From Collinsella sp. (lineage in GTDB: Bacteria; Actinomycetota; Coriobacteriia; Coriobacteriales; Coriobacteriaceae), in assembly GCA_018378775.1 (NCBI GenBank), contig JAGZWV010000058.1, positions 1-14,405 of the forward strand: 14,405 nucleotides of DNA. Reading direction: 5' to 3'. The position numbers and the translations under genes were made by a program. The notes under the pieces are model-generated. The model had not been told where the DNA came from. It saw nothing but the letters and a program-made list of their open reading frames with translations, and made no database searches. This document shows, piece after piece, positions 6,594 through 13,281 of this stretch (its first letter is position 1; the number at the start of each line of letters is the position of its first letter).

Positions 6594-6630
6594 ACGCCTG
6601 GCTTGATTGTGAGCCATGGCTAACACATCA

Positions 6631-6659
6631 ATGATAAGTTCATTACGGTTAACTCTCAA
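6631..6659 (-). promoter_or_regulatory. Promoter of the AraC-family gene
   Basis: On the minus strand TTGAGA (6654-6659) and TATCAT (6631-6636) are separated by 17 bases, matching the sigma-70 consensus at 4 or 5 of 6 positions each. Transcription would begin near 6625, about 60 bases before the TTG start at 6564, placing the 21-bp direct repeats in the leader. Confidence 0.55.
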
Positions 6660-6678
6660 GCCGTTAGAAAGGAATCTC

Positions 6679-8502
6679 ATGGCAAAGGGATCAAAAAGGG
6701 AAGGCGGCGGTATCGGCGAGCTGCTTGCATATGCCGGTGACCGCAAATTCCTAACGTATTTGGGCATGGCGCTCTCAGCGCTCTCGCAGCTGCTGAGCTT
6801 TGGCCCGTACGTGTGCATTTGGCTTGTCGCGCGCGATCTGATCGCCGTGGCACCTAACTGGAGCGAAGCCTGCGACATCGCGATGTATGGCTGGTGGGCC
6901 GTGGGTTTTGCGCTGGCAAGCATCGTAGTTTATTTCGTGGGGCTCATGTGCACGCACCTGTCTGCGTTTCGCTGCGCGTCCAATATCCGCAAGACTACGA
7001 GCGAGCACCTGCTTAAGCTGCCGCTTGGCTTCTTTGACACGCACGCCACCGGTGAGCTGCGCCGTATTGTAGACGGATGCGCCGCCTCTACCGAGACTTT
7101 GCTCGCACACATGTTGCCCGATATCGCCGGCGCCACCGCCATGGTCGTGGGCTTGCTCGTGTTGCTATTCGCCCTCGATTGGCGCTTGGGCACGGCATGC
7201 CTCATCTCGGTGGCCATTTCGCTTGGTGCCATGGCCACCATGATGGGCGGCAAAGGCGGCGAGTTTATGAAGGCCTACATGGGCGCGCTGGTCAAGATGA
7301 ACAAGACCGGTACCGAATACGTACGCGGCATTCCCGTGGTCAAGGTGTTTCAGCAGACGGTCTATTCCTTTAAGGCGTTCCACGACGCGATCGCCGAATA
7401 CGCCGACATGGCGCAAAACTATGCGGGCACGTTCTGCCGAGGTCCGCAGGTACTCAATCTTACCGCGCTCAACGGCCTCGTGGCATTCTTTTTGCCGGTG
7501 GCGTTGTTGCTGGCTCCGGGCGAGACGGATTTTGCACACTTTTTGGCCAACTTCACGTTTTACGCGATATTTTCGGCCGTGGTACCGACGGCCATGACCA
7601 AGCTCATGTTTGTGGGCGAGGCCTCTCAGATGAGTGCCGATTCGCTGGCTCGTATTCGAAGCGTCATGGATTCCAAGCAGCTCTCCGTGCCCGCGCAACC
7701 CAAGCACCCTGCCGGCGGCGACGTGCGATTTGAGGACGTGAGCTTTACGTACGAGGGCGCCGAAGCACCTGCCGTCAACCATGTGAGTTTCAGCGTTCCC
7801 GCTGGTAGCACCCTCGCCCTGGTGGGTCCCTCGGGTGGCGGTAAGTCAACCTGCGCAAGCCTGATCCCGCGTTTTTGGGATGTCTCTTCGGGTCGAGTGC
7901 TCGTAGGCGGTGTAGACGTTCGCGATATGGATCCGCACGAGCTTATGGACCAGGTCGCCTTTGTGTTCCAGACCAACCAGCTGTTCCGGCAAACACTTGC
8001 CGATAACGTGCGCGCCTCCAAGCCTTCGGCCACTGACGACGAAGTGCGTGCGGCCCTCTCCGCAGCTCAGTGCGACGACATTGTGGCCAAGCTCCCCCAG
8101 GGCATCAACACCATGCTCGGCGCCGGCGGAGCATATCTTTCGGGCGGCGAGGTCCAGCGCGTGGCACTCGCCCGCGCGATCCTTAAAGACGCGCCTATCG
8201 TGGTGCTCGATGAGGCCACGGCGTTTGCCGATCCCGAGAACGAGGCGCTCATCCAGCGCGCCTTTAGCAAGCTGGCGGCGGGTCGCACGGTCATTATGAT
8301 TGCGCACCGACTCTCGACCGTGGTGGGGGCCGACAAGATCGTGGTGCTCAACCAAGGTAGCGTGCAGGAGACTGGCACCCATGCCGAGCTGCTGTCCCAA
8401 AACGGTCTATACGCCAAGATGTGGGCCGAATACGAACAGGCCGCGAGCTGGAAGATCACTGCTGCCGCGGATGCCGCCGTCACGAAGGGAGGCGAGGCCT
8501 AA
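6679..8502 (+). CDS. ABC half-transporter (membrane plus ATPase domain), first of pair
   Basis: A 607-residue exporter-fold half-transporter. The six-helix membrane domain spans about residues 25-315. The ATPase domain follows, with Walker A GPSGGGKST (383-391), Q-loop Gln431, signature LSGGE (487-491), Walker B IVVLDE (507-512) and H-loop His543. The D-loop region reads EATAFADPENE in place of the common EATSALD. From memory this is a mark of the YbtP/IrtA-like branch, which moves metallophores inward despite the exporter fold; export of another compound remains possible. ATG 6679 is chosen over an in-frame ATG at 6616 because AAAGGA sits at 6668-6673 and the family starts here. Its stop abuts the next start codon directly. 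The neighbouring AraC-type gene is probably its activator. Confidence 0.9.
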   Translation: MAKGSKREGGGIGELLAYAGDRKFLTYLGMALSALSQLLSFGPYVCIWLVARDLIAVAPNWSEACDIAMYGWWAVGFALASIVVYFVGLMCTHLSAFRCASNIRKTTSEHLLKLPLGFFDTHATGELRRIVDGCAASTETLLAHMLPDIAGATAMVVGLLVLLFALDWRLGTACLISVAISLGAMATMMGGKGGEFMKAYMGALVKMNKTGTEYVRGIPVVKVFQQTVYSFKAFHDAIAEYADMAQNYAGTFCRGPQVLNLTALNGLVAFFLPVALLLAPGETDFAHFLANFTFYAIFSAVVPTAMTKLMFVGEASQMSADSLARIRSVMDSKQLSVPAQPKHPAGGDVRFEDVSFTYEGAEAPAVNHVSFSVPAGSTLALVGPSGGGKSTCASLIPRFWDVSSGRVLVGGVDVRDMDPHELMDQVAFVFQTNQLFRQTLADNVRASKPSATDDEVRAALSAAQCDDIVAKLPQGINTMLGAGGAYLSGGEVQRVALARAILKDAPIVVLDEATAFADPENEALIQRAFSKLAAGRTVIMIAHRLSTVVGADKIVVLNQGSVQETGTHAELLSQNGLYAKMWAEYEQAASWKITAAADAAVTKGGEA

Positions 8503-10260
8503 ATGTTCGCCTCATTCCAAAAGAAGTACTTCCTATCCGATAAAGGCGTCGCCGGCGTAAAACGCGGCATTTTCTGGACCACGCTCACCAATCTCATTAC
8601 CATGGCCGGCATGGGCTTTTTATTCCTGGTTATGGCCGGCTTTGTCGAGCATCTCACCAGCGGGGCTGACCTGCCGGATGCCCTGCCGATCGTGGGCGGC
8701 CTCGTGATCTTTTTCGTACTGCTCTTTGCCTCTAACTGGCAGCAGTATTACTACACCTACTGCATCTTTTACGAGGAGTGCGGCAAGCAGCGTATGGAGA
8801 TTGCCGAGCGCTTGCGCAAACTGCCGCTGTCGTTTTTTGGCCGTCGTGATCTGGCCGATTTAACCGAGACCATCATGGATGACGTCCAGGCCATGGAGCA
8901 CGCCTACAGCCACGTGCTGGGAGAGCTTTGGGGTGCCATCATCGCAAGCGCCATTGTCTTCGTGGCATCGCTGTTCTTTTGCTGGCAGCTGGCGATCGCG
9001 GCGTTTTGGAGCGTTCCCGTGGCCTTTGCCGTGCTGTATCTAACACGCGGCCCCATGACCCCGGTGTTCGATCGCGTGCGCGCCGAGAAGGTCAAGGTTA
9101 CCGAGGCGATTCAAGAGACGCTCGACTGCGTTCGCGAGATCCGCGCCACCAACCAGGAGGCCCATTATCTTGAGGGACTCAACGCCGTGATCGATGCCGA
9201 GGAGCGCGAGACCACCAAAGGCGAGCTCGCCAATGGGCTTTTGGTCAACTCCGCCTTTGCCATCCTGCGCCTGGGGATTGCCACCACGTTGGTCACGGGC
9301 GCTGCGATGGTCGCCTCCGGCCAGGTCGACTTTTTGGTGATGTTTGCCTTCCTGCTCATGGTGAGCCGCATCTATGCGCCCTTCGATCAGGCACTGATGC
9401 TGATGTCCGAGCTGTTTGCCGCCGAGTCGTCGGCCAAGCGCATGCGCTCCATCATGGAGGAGCCCGTGGCGCGGGGCAGCGAGCAGTTTGAACCCGTGGG
9501 TCATGACGTGGTGTTCGATCACGTGGCATTTGGCTATGGTGCGGGCAGCGACGGACGCGCCGGCGAGAAGGTTTTGACCGATGTGAGCTTTACCGCCAAG
9601 GAAGGCGAGGTCACGGCACTGGTCGGTCCTTCGGGTTCCGGTAAGTCTACGGTGAGCCGCCTGGCCGCGCGCTTTTGGGATGCTACCGAAGGCACGGTCA
9701 CCGTGGGTGGCGTGGATGTTGCGAGCGTTGATCCCGAGGTGCTGCTGCGCGACTACGCTATTGTGTTCCAAGACGTGCTACTCTTTGACGACACGGTGAT
9801 GGGAAACATCCGTCTTGGACGTCGCGATGCCACCGATGAGGAAGTGCTTGCTGCCGCGCGTGCCGCCAACTGCGACGAGTTTGTGAGCCGCATGCCGCAG
9901 GGCTATGACACCATGATCGGCGAGAATGGCTCCAAGCTGTCCGGCGGCGAGCGCCAGCGCATCTCCATCGCCCGCGCGCTGCTCAAAGACGCGCCGATTG
10001 TGTTGCTGGACGAGGCGACGGCGAGTTTGGATGTGGAGAACGAGACCGTGGTGCAGCAGGCGCTCTCCCGCCTGCTCGCAGGCAAGACGGTAATCGTGAT
10101 CGCCCACCGTATGCGTACGGTGGAAAATGCCGACAAAATCGTTGTACTCAAGGATGGTGTGGTTGCCGAGCAGGGCACTCCGGCGCAGCTCAAGGCGGCA
10201 GGTGGAGAATTCGCCCGCATGGTTGCGCTGCAAAAGGAAGCGGCTGACTGGCGGCTGTAG
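8503..10260 (+). CDS. ABC half-transporter (membrane plus ATPase domain), second of pair
   Basis: A 585-residue exporter-fold half-transporter and likely heterodimer partner of the preceding gene, whose stop TAA ends one base before this ATG. The ribosome binding site GGGAGG lies inside the upstream gene. Six membrane helices span about residues 24-295. The ATPase part has Walker A GPSGSGKST (375-383), Gln423, LSGGE (479-483), Walker B IVLLDE (499-504), a canonical EATASLD and His535. Both nucleotide sites of the pair therefore look catalytically competent, apart from the unusual D-loop of the partner. The substrate is unknown. Paired half-transporters beside an AraC-type regulator recall YbtP/YbtQ/YbtA of siderophore systems, but no siderophore genes are in the window. 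Confidence 0.9.
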   Translation: MFASFQKKYFLSDKGVAGVKRGIFWTTLTNLITMAGMGFLFLVMAGFVEHLTSGADLPDALPIVGGLVIFFVLLFASNWQQYYYTYCIFYEECGKQRMEIAERLRKLPLSFFGRRDLADLTETIMDDVQAMEHAYSHVLGELWGAIIASAIVFVASLFFCWQLAIAAFWSVPVAFAVLYLTRGPMTPVFDRVRAEKVKVTEAIQETLDCVREIRATNQEAHYLEGLNAVIDAEERETTKGELANGLLVNSAFAILRLGIATTLVTGAAMVASGQVDFLVMFAFLLMVSRIYAPFDQALMLMSELFAAESSAKRMRSIMEEPVARGSEQFEPVGHDVVFDHVAFGYGAGSDGRAGEKVLTDVSFTAKEGEVTALVGPSGSGKSTVSRLAARFWDATEGTVTVGGVDVASVDPEVLLRDYAIVFQDVLLFDDTVMGNIRLGRRDATDEEVLAAARAANCDEFVSRMPQGYDTMIGENGSKLSGGERQRISIARALLKDAPIVLLDEATASLDVENETVVQQALSRLLAGKTVIVIAHRMRTVENADKIVVLKDGVVAEQGTPAQLKAAGGEFARMVALQKEAADWRL

Positions 10261-10261
10261 G

Positions 10262-10294
10262 AATATGACAAAGGGACGGTCCCCTGGTCATATT
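10262..10294. repeat. Palindromic repeat after the ABC operon
   Basis: AATATGAC at 10262-10269 and GTCATATT at 10287-10294 are perfect arms; between them GGGAC and GTCCC form a second dyad. It begins two bases after the stop codon of the second ABC gene. There is no T run, so it looks more like a dispersed palindromic (REP/MITE-like) element than a standard terminator, though it could protect the transcript end. Confidence 0.6.
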
Positions 10295-10331
10295 GAGTTC
10301 GCCCCCATAGTTTCCAAAAAGTTAACCTTTG

Positions 10332-10360
10332 TTGAACTTAATAGTTAGATAAACTAAACT
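10332..10360 (+). promoter_or_regulatory. Promoter of the small protein/P-type ATPase operon
   Basis: TTGAAC (10332-10337) and TAAACT (10355-10360) are 17 bases apart. The region is strongly AT-rich. An imperfect dyad covers the -10: AATAGTTAG on the left (10340-10348) and CTAAACTATT on the right (10354-10363), with TTGAA and TTCAA as further outer arms. A TTAG...CTAA dyad is in keeping with metalloregulators such as the DtxR family, but that assignment is a guess. Confidence 0.55.
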
Positions 10361-10398
10361 ATTTTTCAAAAGTGTGCTCGAGCAAACTTATTTACTCG

Positions 10399-10432
10399 GG
10401 TGCTGAGGCACCGTGCCGCGTCCAATGCGGCA
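10399..10432 (+). promoter_or_regulatory. Structured leader just before the small-protein ribosome binding site
   Basis: Two adjacent hairpins: GGTGC / GCACC (10399-10403 and 10408-10412) and TGCCGC / GCGGCA (10414-10419 and 10427-10432). The second ends one or two bases before AAAGGGAG. GGCA at 10407-10410 could instead pair with TGCC at 10414-10417, excluding both hairpins, so two alternative folds exist. No known riboswitch consensus was recognised. A 10-bp palindrome TGCTCGAGCA lies upstream at 10375-10384. Confidence 0.4.
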
Positions 10433-10447
10433 AAAGGGAGAAGCAAC

Positions 10448-10693
10448 ATGAAGAAGTCGACGTTTAACACCCTGCTTGTCGGTGGCGGTTTTCTGCTTGG
10501 CACGGCCGGCATCAAGCTGCTTACCAGCGCTCCGGTCAAGAATGCCTGCGTGCAGGGTATCGCGTGCGGCATGCGCATCAAGAACGGCTACCAGGACATG
10601 GTCGAGCAGGCCAAGGCTAATGTCGACGACATGGTTGCCGAGGCTGCCTACATCACCCAGAGCGAGGCCGCTGCTGACGAGGCAGCCGAGTAG
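10448..10693 (+). CDS. Small one-helix membrane protein, DUF6110-like, paired with P1B ATPase
   Basis: An 81-residue protein. A hydrophobic, glycine-rich helix covers about residues 8-26 (LLVGGGFLLGTAGIKLL). A segment with two cysteines (C34, C40) follows, then an acidic, alanine-rich amphipathic tail ending SEAAADEAAE. It resembles proteins annotated DUF6110, recalled as neighbours of metal P-type ATPases; this was not checked. GGGAG seven bases before ATG 10448 fixes the start. The ATPase gene begins 18 bases after its stop. The layout (one N-terminal membrane helix, Glu/Ala-rich tail, gene directly before a P1B ATPase) parallels mycobacterial PacL1, a membrane scaffold and metal chaperone for CtpC, but the histidine/aspartate metal motif at the PacL1 C-terminus is absent. 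Confidence 0.75.
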   Translation: MKKSTFNTLLVGGGFLLGTAGIKLLTSAPVKNACVQGIACGMRIKNGYQDMVEQAKANVDDMVAEAAYITQSEAAADEAAE

Positions 10694-10711
10694 CGCTCCC
10701 AGGCACAAACT

Positions 10712-12787
10712 ATGAGATTCTCGATTATCAGCGAGATCCCTGGCAGGACCCGCCTTCAGTTGGCGGGTCCTGTGCCAGAGAGCGATCTCGATGCGCTTCT
10801 AAAGCTTGGCGGCGACATCGATGGCGTGCGCAAGGTGCGCGTGTATGGCCGCATTGGCCAGATGGCGCTGGAATACGACGAGCCGCGCCGCGCAAGCGTG
10901 CTCGACGCCTTGGGCGCACTCGATGCTCAAGCTATCGCCGATGCCAAGTCGGGTTACGTGATGCAGCTTGAGCCACGCAAGCACAAACTCGTCATGGATC
11001 TTGCCACACTTATCGGCGCCCACTACGCACGTCGCTGGTTCTTGCCGACGCCTCTGCGTGCGGTGTTTGTCGTGGCCGGTTACATGGCATTTTTGCGCGC
11101 TGCCCTTCATGAGCTGGCACAGCCGCGCCTGACCGTTCCTGTGCTCGACGCTTCGGCCATTGGCATTTCGTTCGTCAAGCGTGATGTCGACACCGCGGGC
11201 CAGACGATGTTCCTGCTCAACGTGGGCGAGCTGCTCGAGGACTACACCCGCGCCATGAGCGAAAACGAGCTCATCAACTCGCTGCTCGACGTGCCCGACA
11301 AGGCGCAAAAGGTCGTCGGCGACACCGAGGTAAGCGTTGCCGCGACCGAGCTCGAGCCCGGCGATTTGGTCGCCGTGCGCACCGGCGTGTCTATCTGCAT
11401 CGACGGCGTGGTTGAGCAGGGGAGCGCTATGGTCAACCAAGCGACCCTGACCGGCGAGCCGCTGGCCGTCGAGCGTAGCGCAGGCGACGACGTGTTCGCC
11501 GGCACCGTCGTGGAAGACGGCAGCATCTTGGTGCGCGTGCGCGCCAATACGGCGCAAACCAAACTGCGCTCAATCGTCTCGCTCGTGCAGACGGCCGACT
11601 CGCTCAAGTCCGAGGGCCAGTCGCATATGGAGGACCTTGCCAACAAGATCGTCCCGTGGAACTTCCTGCTCGCGGGCCTGGTTGCGCTTACTACCCGCAG
11701 CCTCATCAAGACCTCGGCGGCACTGATGGTCGACTACTCGTGCGCACTCAAGCTCACGGGTTCCGTTGCCGTCATGACCGCTATGAGCGATGCTGCCAAG
11801 ATGGGCGTCATGGTCAAGGGCGCGAAGTACTTTGAGTCGTTTGCCAAGGCCGACACCATTGTGTTTGACAAGACCGGCACGCTTACCGAGGCGCAGCCGC
11901 GTCTTGCCTGCGTGCTCACCACCGATGGCTGGAGCGAGGACGAGGTCCTGCGCCTTTCCGCTTGCTTGGAGGAGCATTTTCCGCATCCGGTGGCGCGTGC
12001 CGTGGTCAATGCGGCACGCGAGCGCGGGCTCGAGCACCGCGAGCGCCATGCTGCCGTCGAGTACATCGTGGCGCACGGCATCGCTTCGTCCATTGAAGGG
12101 CGTCGCGCGATTATCGGCTCGGCACACTTTGTGTTTGAGGACGAGAGCGCGCAGCTCGATTCCGACATTAAGGAGCGCATTGAGTCTCAGATGCAGGGCC
12201 TGTCACCGCTGTATCTGGCGGTCGATGGCAAGGTCGTCGGCGTGCTCGGTATCGAGGATCCGCTCAAGCCCGGGGTCCGTGAGGCCATCGCCGACCTGCA
12301 TGCGCTGGGCGTCAAGCATGTCGTTATGCTTACGGGCGACTCCGAGCGCACGGCCGAGCGCATCGCGCGCGAGGCGGGCGTCGACGAGTTTAAGGCCGAA
12401 CTGCTGCCCGAGGACAAGTACGCCTATGTGGAGCGGATTAAGCGCGAGGGGCGCCACGTTGCCATGGTGGGCGACGGTGTCAACGATTCGCCGGCGCTCG
12501 GTTTGGCCGACGTGGGCTTGGCGATGGGTGGCGGAAGCGACATCGCCAAGGAGGTTGCCGACATCATCCTGACCGATACGGATCTTGCCGCGATCGTGCG
12601 CCTGCGCCGTATGAGTCAGGGGCTTATCGATCGTCTGACGAGTTCGTATTCCAAGGTGATGCTCACCAACTCGGCGCTCCTGGCGCTGGGCATTACCGGC
12701 ATGATCACTCCGCAGACGTCGTCACTGCTGCACAACGGCTCGACGATTGCCTACAGCCTGAGCAACGCCAAGGCATATCTGCGTTAG
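10712..12787 (+). CDS. P1B-type metal-translocating ATPase
   Basis: A 691-residue inner-membrane pump. The N-terminal ~80 residues (EIPGRTRLQL) look like the HMA_2 type of heavy-metal-associated domain and lack a CxxC metal site. Actuator motif TLTGEP (245-250), phosphorylation motif DKTGT (Asp386), His-Pro 425-426, TGD (541-543) and GDGVND (587-592) are all intact. The intramembrane metal motif is DYSCALK (341-347) rather than the usual CPC, SPC or CPH. The final helices carry HNGST (674-678). It thus belongs near CtpC/CtpD-like pumps; the exported metal (Zn, Mn or Fe) is not decidable. There is no strong ribosome binding site before ATG 10712, and a 10-bp hairpin sits at codons 12-20. It is co-transcribed with the small membrane protein, and an intrinsic terminator follows at 12808. 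Confidence 0.92.
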   Translation: MRFSIISEIPGRTRLQLAGPVPESDLDALLKLGGDIDGVRKVRVYGRIGQMALEYDEPRRASVLDALGALDAQAIADAKSGYVMQLEPRKHKLVMDLATLIGAHYARRWFLPTPLRAVFVVAGYMAFLRAALHELAQPRLTVPVLDASAIGISFVKRDVDTAGQTMFLLNVGELLEDYTRAMSENELINSLLDVPDKAQKVVGDTEVSVAATELEPGDLVAVRTGVSICIDGVVEQGSAMVNQATLTGEPLAVERSAGDDVFAGTVVEDGSILVRVRANTAQTKLRSIVSLVQTADSLKSEGQSHMEDLANKIVPWNFLLAGLVALTTRSLIKTSAALMVDYSCALKLTGSVAVMTAMSDAAKMGVMVKGAKYFESFAKADTIVFDKTGTLTEAQPRLACVLTTDGWSEDEVLRLSACLEEHFPHPVARAVVNAARERGLEHRERHAAVEYIVAHGIASSIEGRRAIIGSAHFVFEDESAQLDSDIKERIESQMQGLSPLYLAVDGKVVGVLGIEDPLKPGVREAIADLHALGVKHVVMLTGDSERTAERIAREAGVDEFKAELLPEDKYAYVERIKREGRHVAMVGDGVNDSPALGLADVGLAMGGGSDIAKEVADIILTDTDLAAIVRLRRMSQGLIDRLTSSYSKVMLTNSALLALGITGMITPQTSSLLHNGSTIAYSLSNAKAYLR
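10745..10771 (+). other. Start-proximal hairpin inside the P1B ATPase gene
   Basis: A perfect, GC-rich 10-bp stem AGGACCCGCC / GGCGGGTCCT (10745-10754 and 10762-10771) with a 7-base loop begins 33 bases after the ATG. It could slow or pause ribosomes and set the ratio of pump to small protein. It may also be chance, since the region encodes conserved residues. Confidence 0.4.
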
Positions 12788-12807
12788 CATTTTTGCTTGA
12801 GTTTATG

Positions 12808-12854
12808 GCCTGCGCCCGGGCGGCATTGCCGTCGTCCGGGTGCGGGCTTTTTTT
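12808..12854 (+). terminator. Intrinsic terminator of the P1B ATPase operon
   Basis: A 12-bp stem with two G-T pairs, GCCTGCGCCCGG / CCGGGTGCGGGC, encloses a small inner dyad (CGGCA / TGCCG) and is followed by seven T residues. It is 20 bases past the ATPase stop. Confidence 0.85.
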
Positions 12855-12858
12855 GCGT

Positions 12859-12887
12859 TTGACCGTGTGCTATCAGCCCTATATAGT
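12859..12887 (+). promoter_or_regulatory. Promoter of the toxin-antitoxin operon
   Basis: TTGACC (12859-12864) and TATAGT (12882-12887) are separated by 17 bases, five of six consensus matches each. This is the best promoter in the window. It lies just after the preceding terminator and about 40 bases before the antitoxin start. Confidence 0.75.
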
Positions 12888-12906
12888 GATGCTAGCAATG
12901 ATAGCA
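12868..12906. promoter_or_regulatory. Inverted-repeat operator of the toxin-antitoxin operon
   Basis: TGCTATCA (12868-12875) and TGATAGCA (12899-12906) are perfect reverse complements. Between them lies a related self-complementary TGCTAGCA (12890-12897). The arms bracket the -10 hexamer, the usual placement for autorepression by an antitoxin or toxin-antitoxin complex. Confidence 0.6.
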
Positions 12907-12927
12907 GGCGAGAGGAGCGTGATCGAT

Positions 12928-13281
12928 ATGAGTGTTGCTGGAAGCATGGTGCAGGTAAATGTTCGCGTGGATCGCTCGGTTAAAGAACGCGCCGAGGAGG
13001 CGCTGCGGCTTTCGGGCGGAACGCTGCCCGAACTCATCAAAAAGGTCGTGGCCAAGGTTGCGCAGGGCGGCGGTTCGTGCGAGGAAATCCTCGAGGCCGT
13101 TAACGACCGACAGCGGGGTGCCGTGTTAGATTCGCCGTTTGCTGCTTCCTGGGCGGCGGCGGATCAGCTTTACGCGGACCTGGGCATCGCTACGTCGCCC
13201 GTATCCGACGATCGCGATTGGGACACAATCTATTCCGAAGCCATGGACGAGCGCTATCGCCAAAAGGGGATGATCCTGTGA
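12928..13281 (+). CDS. Ribbon-helix-helix antitoxin, RelB/DinJ-like
   Basis: A 117-residue protein. Residues 7-45 (MVQVNVRVDRSVKERAEEAL, then LSGGTLPELIKKVVAKVA) fit the ribbon-helix-helix pattern of RelB/DinJ antitoxins, with the strand VQVNVRVD as the DNA-contacting ribbon. The C-terminal ~65 residues, acidic and rich in aromatic residues (DDRDWDTIYSEAMDERY), would wrap the toxin. ATG 12928 is chosen, with AGGAG at 12913-12917. A GTG at 12919 in the same frame is too close to that site, and the open frame further upstream runs through the terminator and promoter. Its stop overlaps the toxin start (GTGA), so the two are translationally coupled. It probably represses its own promoter through the dyads at 12868-12906. 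Confidence 0.8.
   Translation: MSVAGSMVQVNVRVDRSVKERAEEALRLSGGTLPELIKKVVAKVAQGGGSCEEILEAVNDRQRGAVLDSPFAASWAAADQLYADLGIATSPVSDDRDWDTIYSEAMDERYRQKGMIL

Noticed and set aside
6616..6678. Longer start for the first ABC gene at ATG 6616
   Set aside because: It has no ribosome binding site, overlaps the opposing promoter, and adds 21 residues not expected in the family. AAAGGA precedes ATG 6679.
12793..12927. N-terminal extension of the antitoxin from an upstream ATG
   Set aside because: The extension would run through the terminator, promoter and operator. The ribosome binding site and the ribbon-helix-helix start support 12928.
13218..13277. Longer start for the PIN toxin at ATG 13218
   Set aside because: It would overlap the antitoxin by 64 bases, and the added residues do not fit a PIN domain. 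GTG 13278 overlaps the stop by four bases and has a good ribosome binding site.
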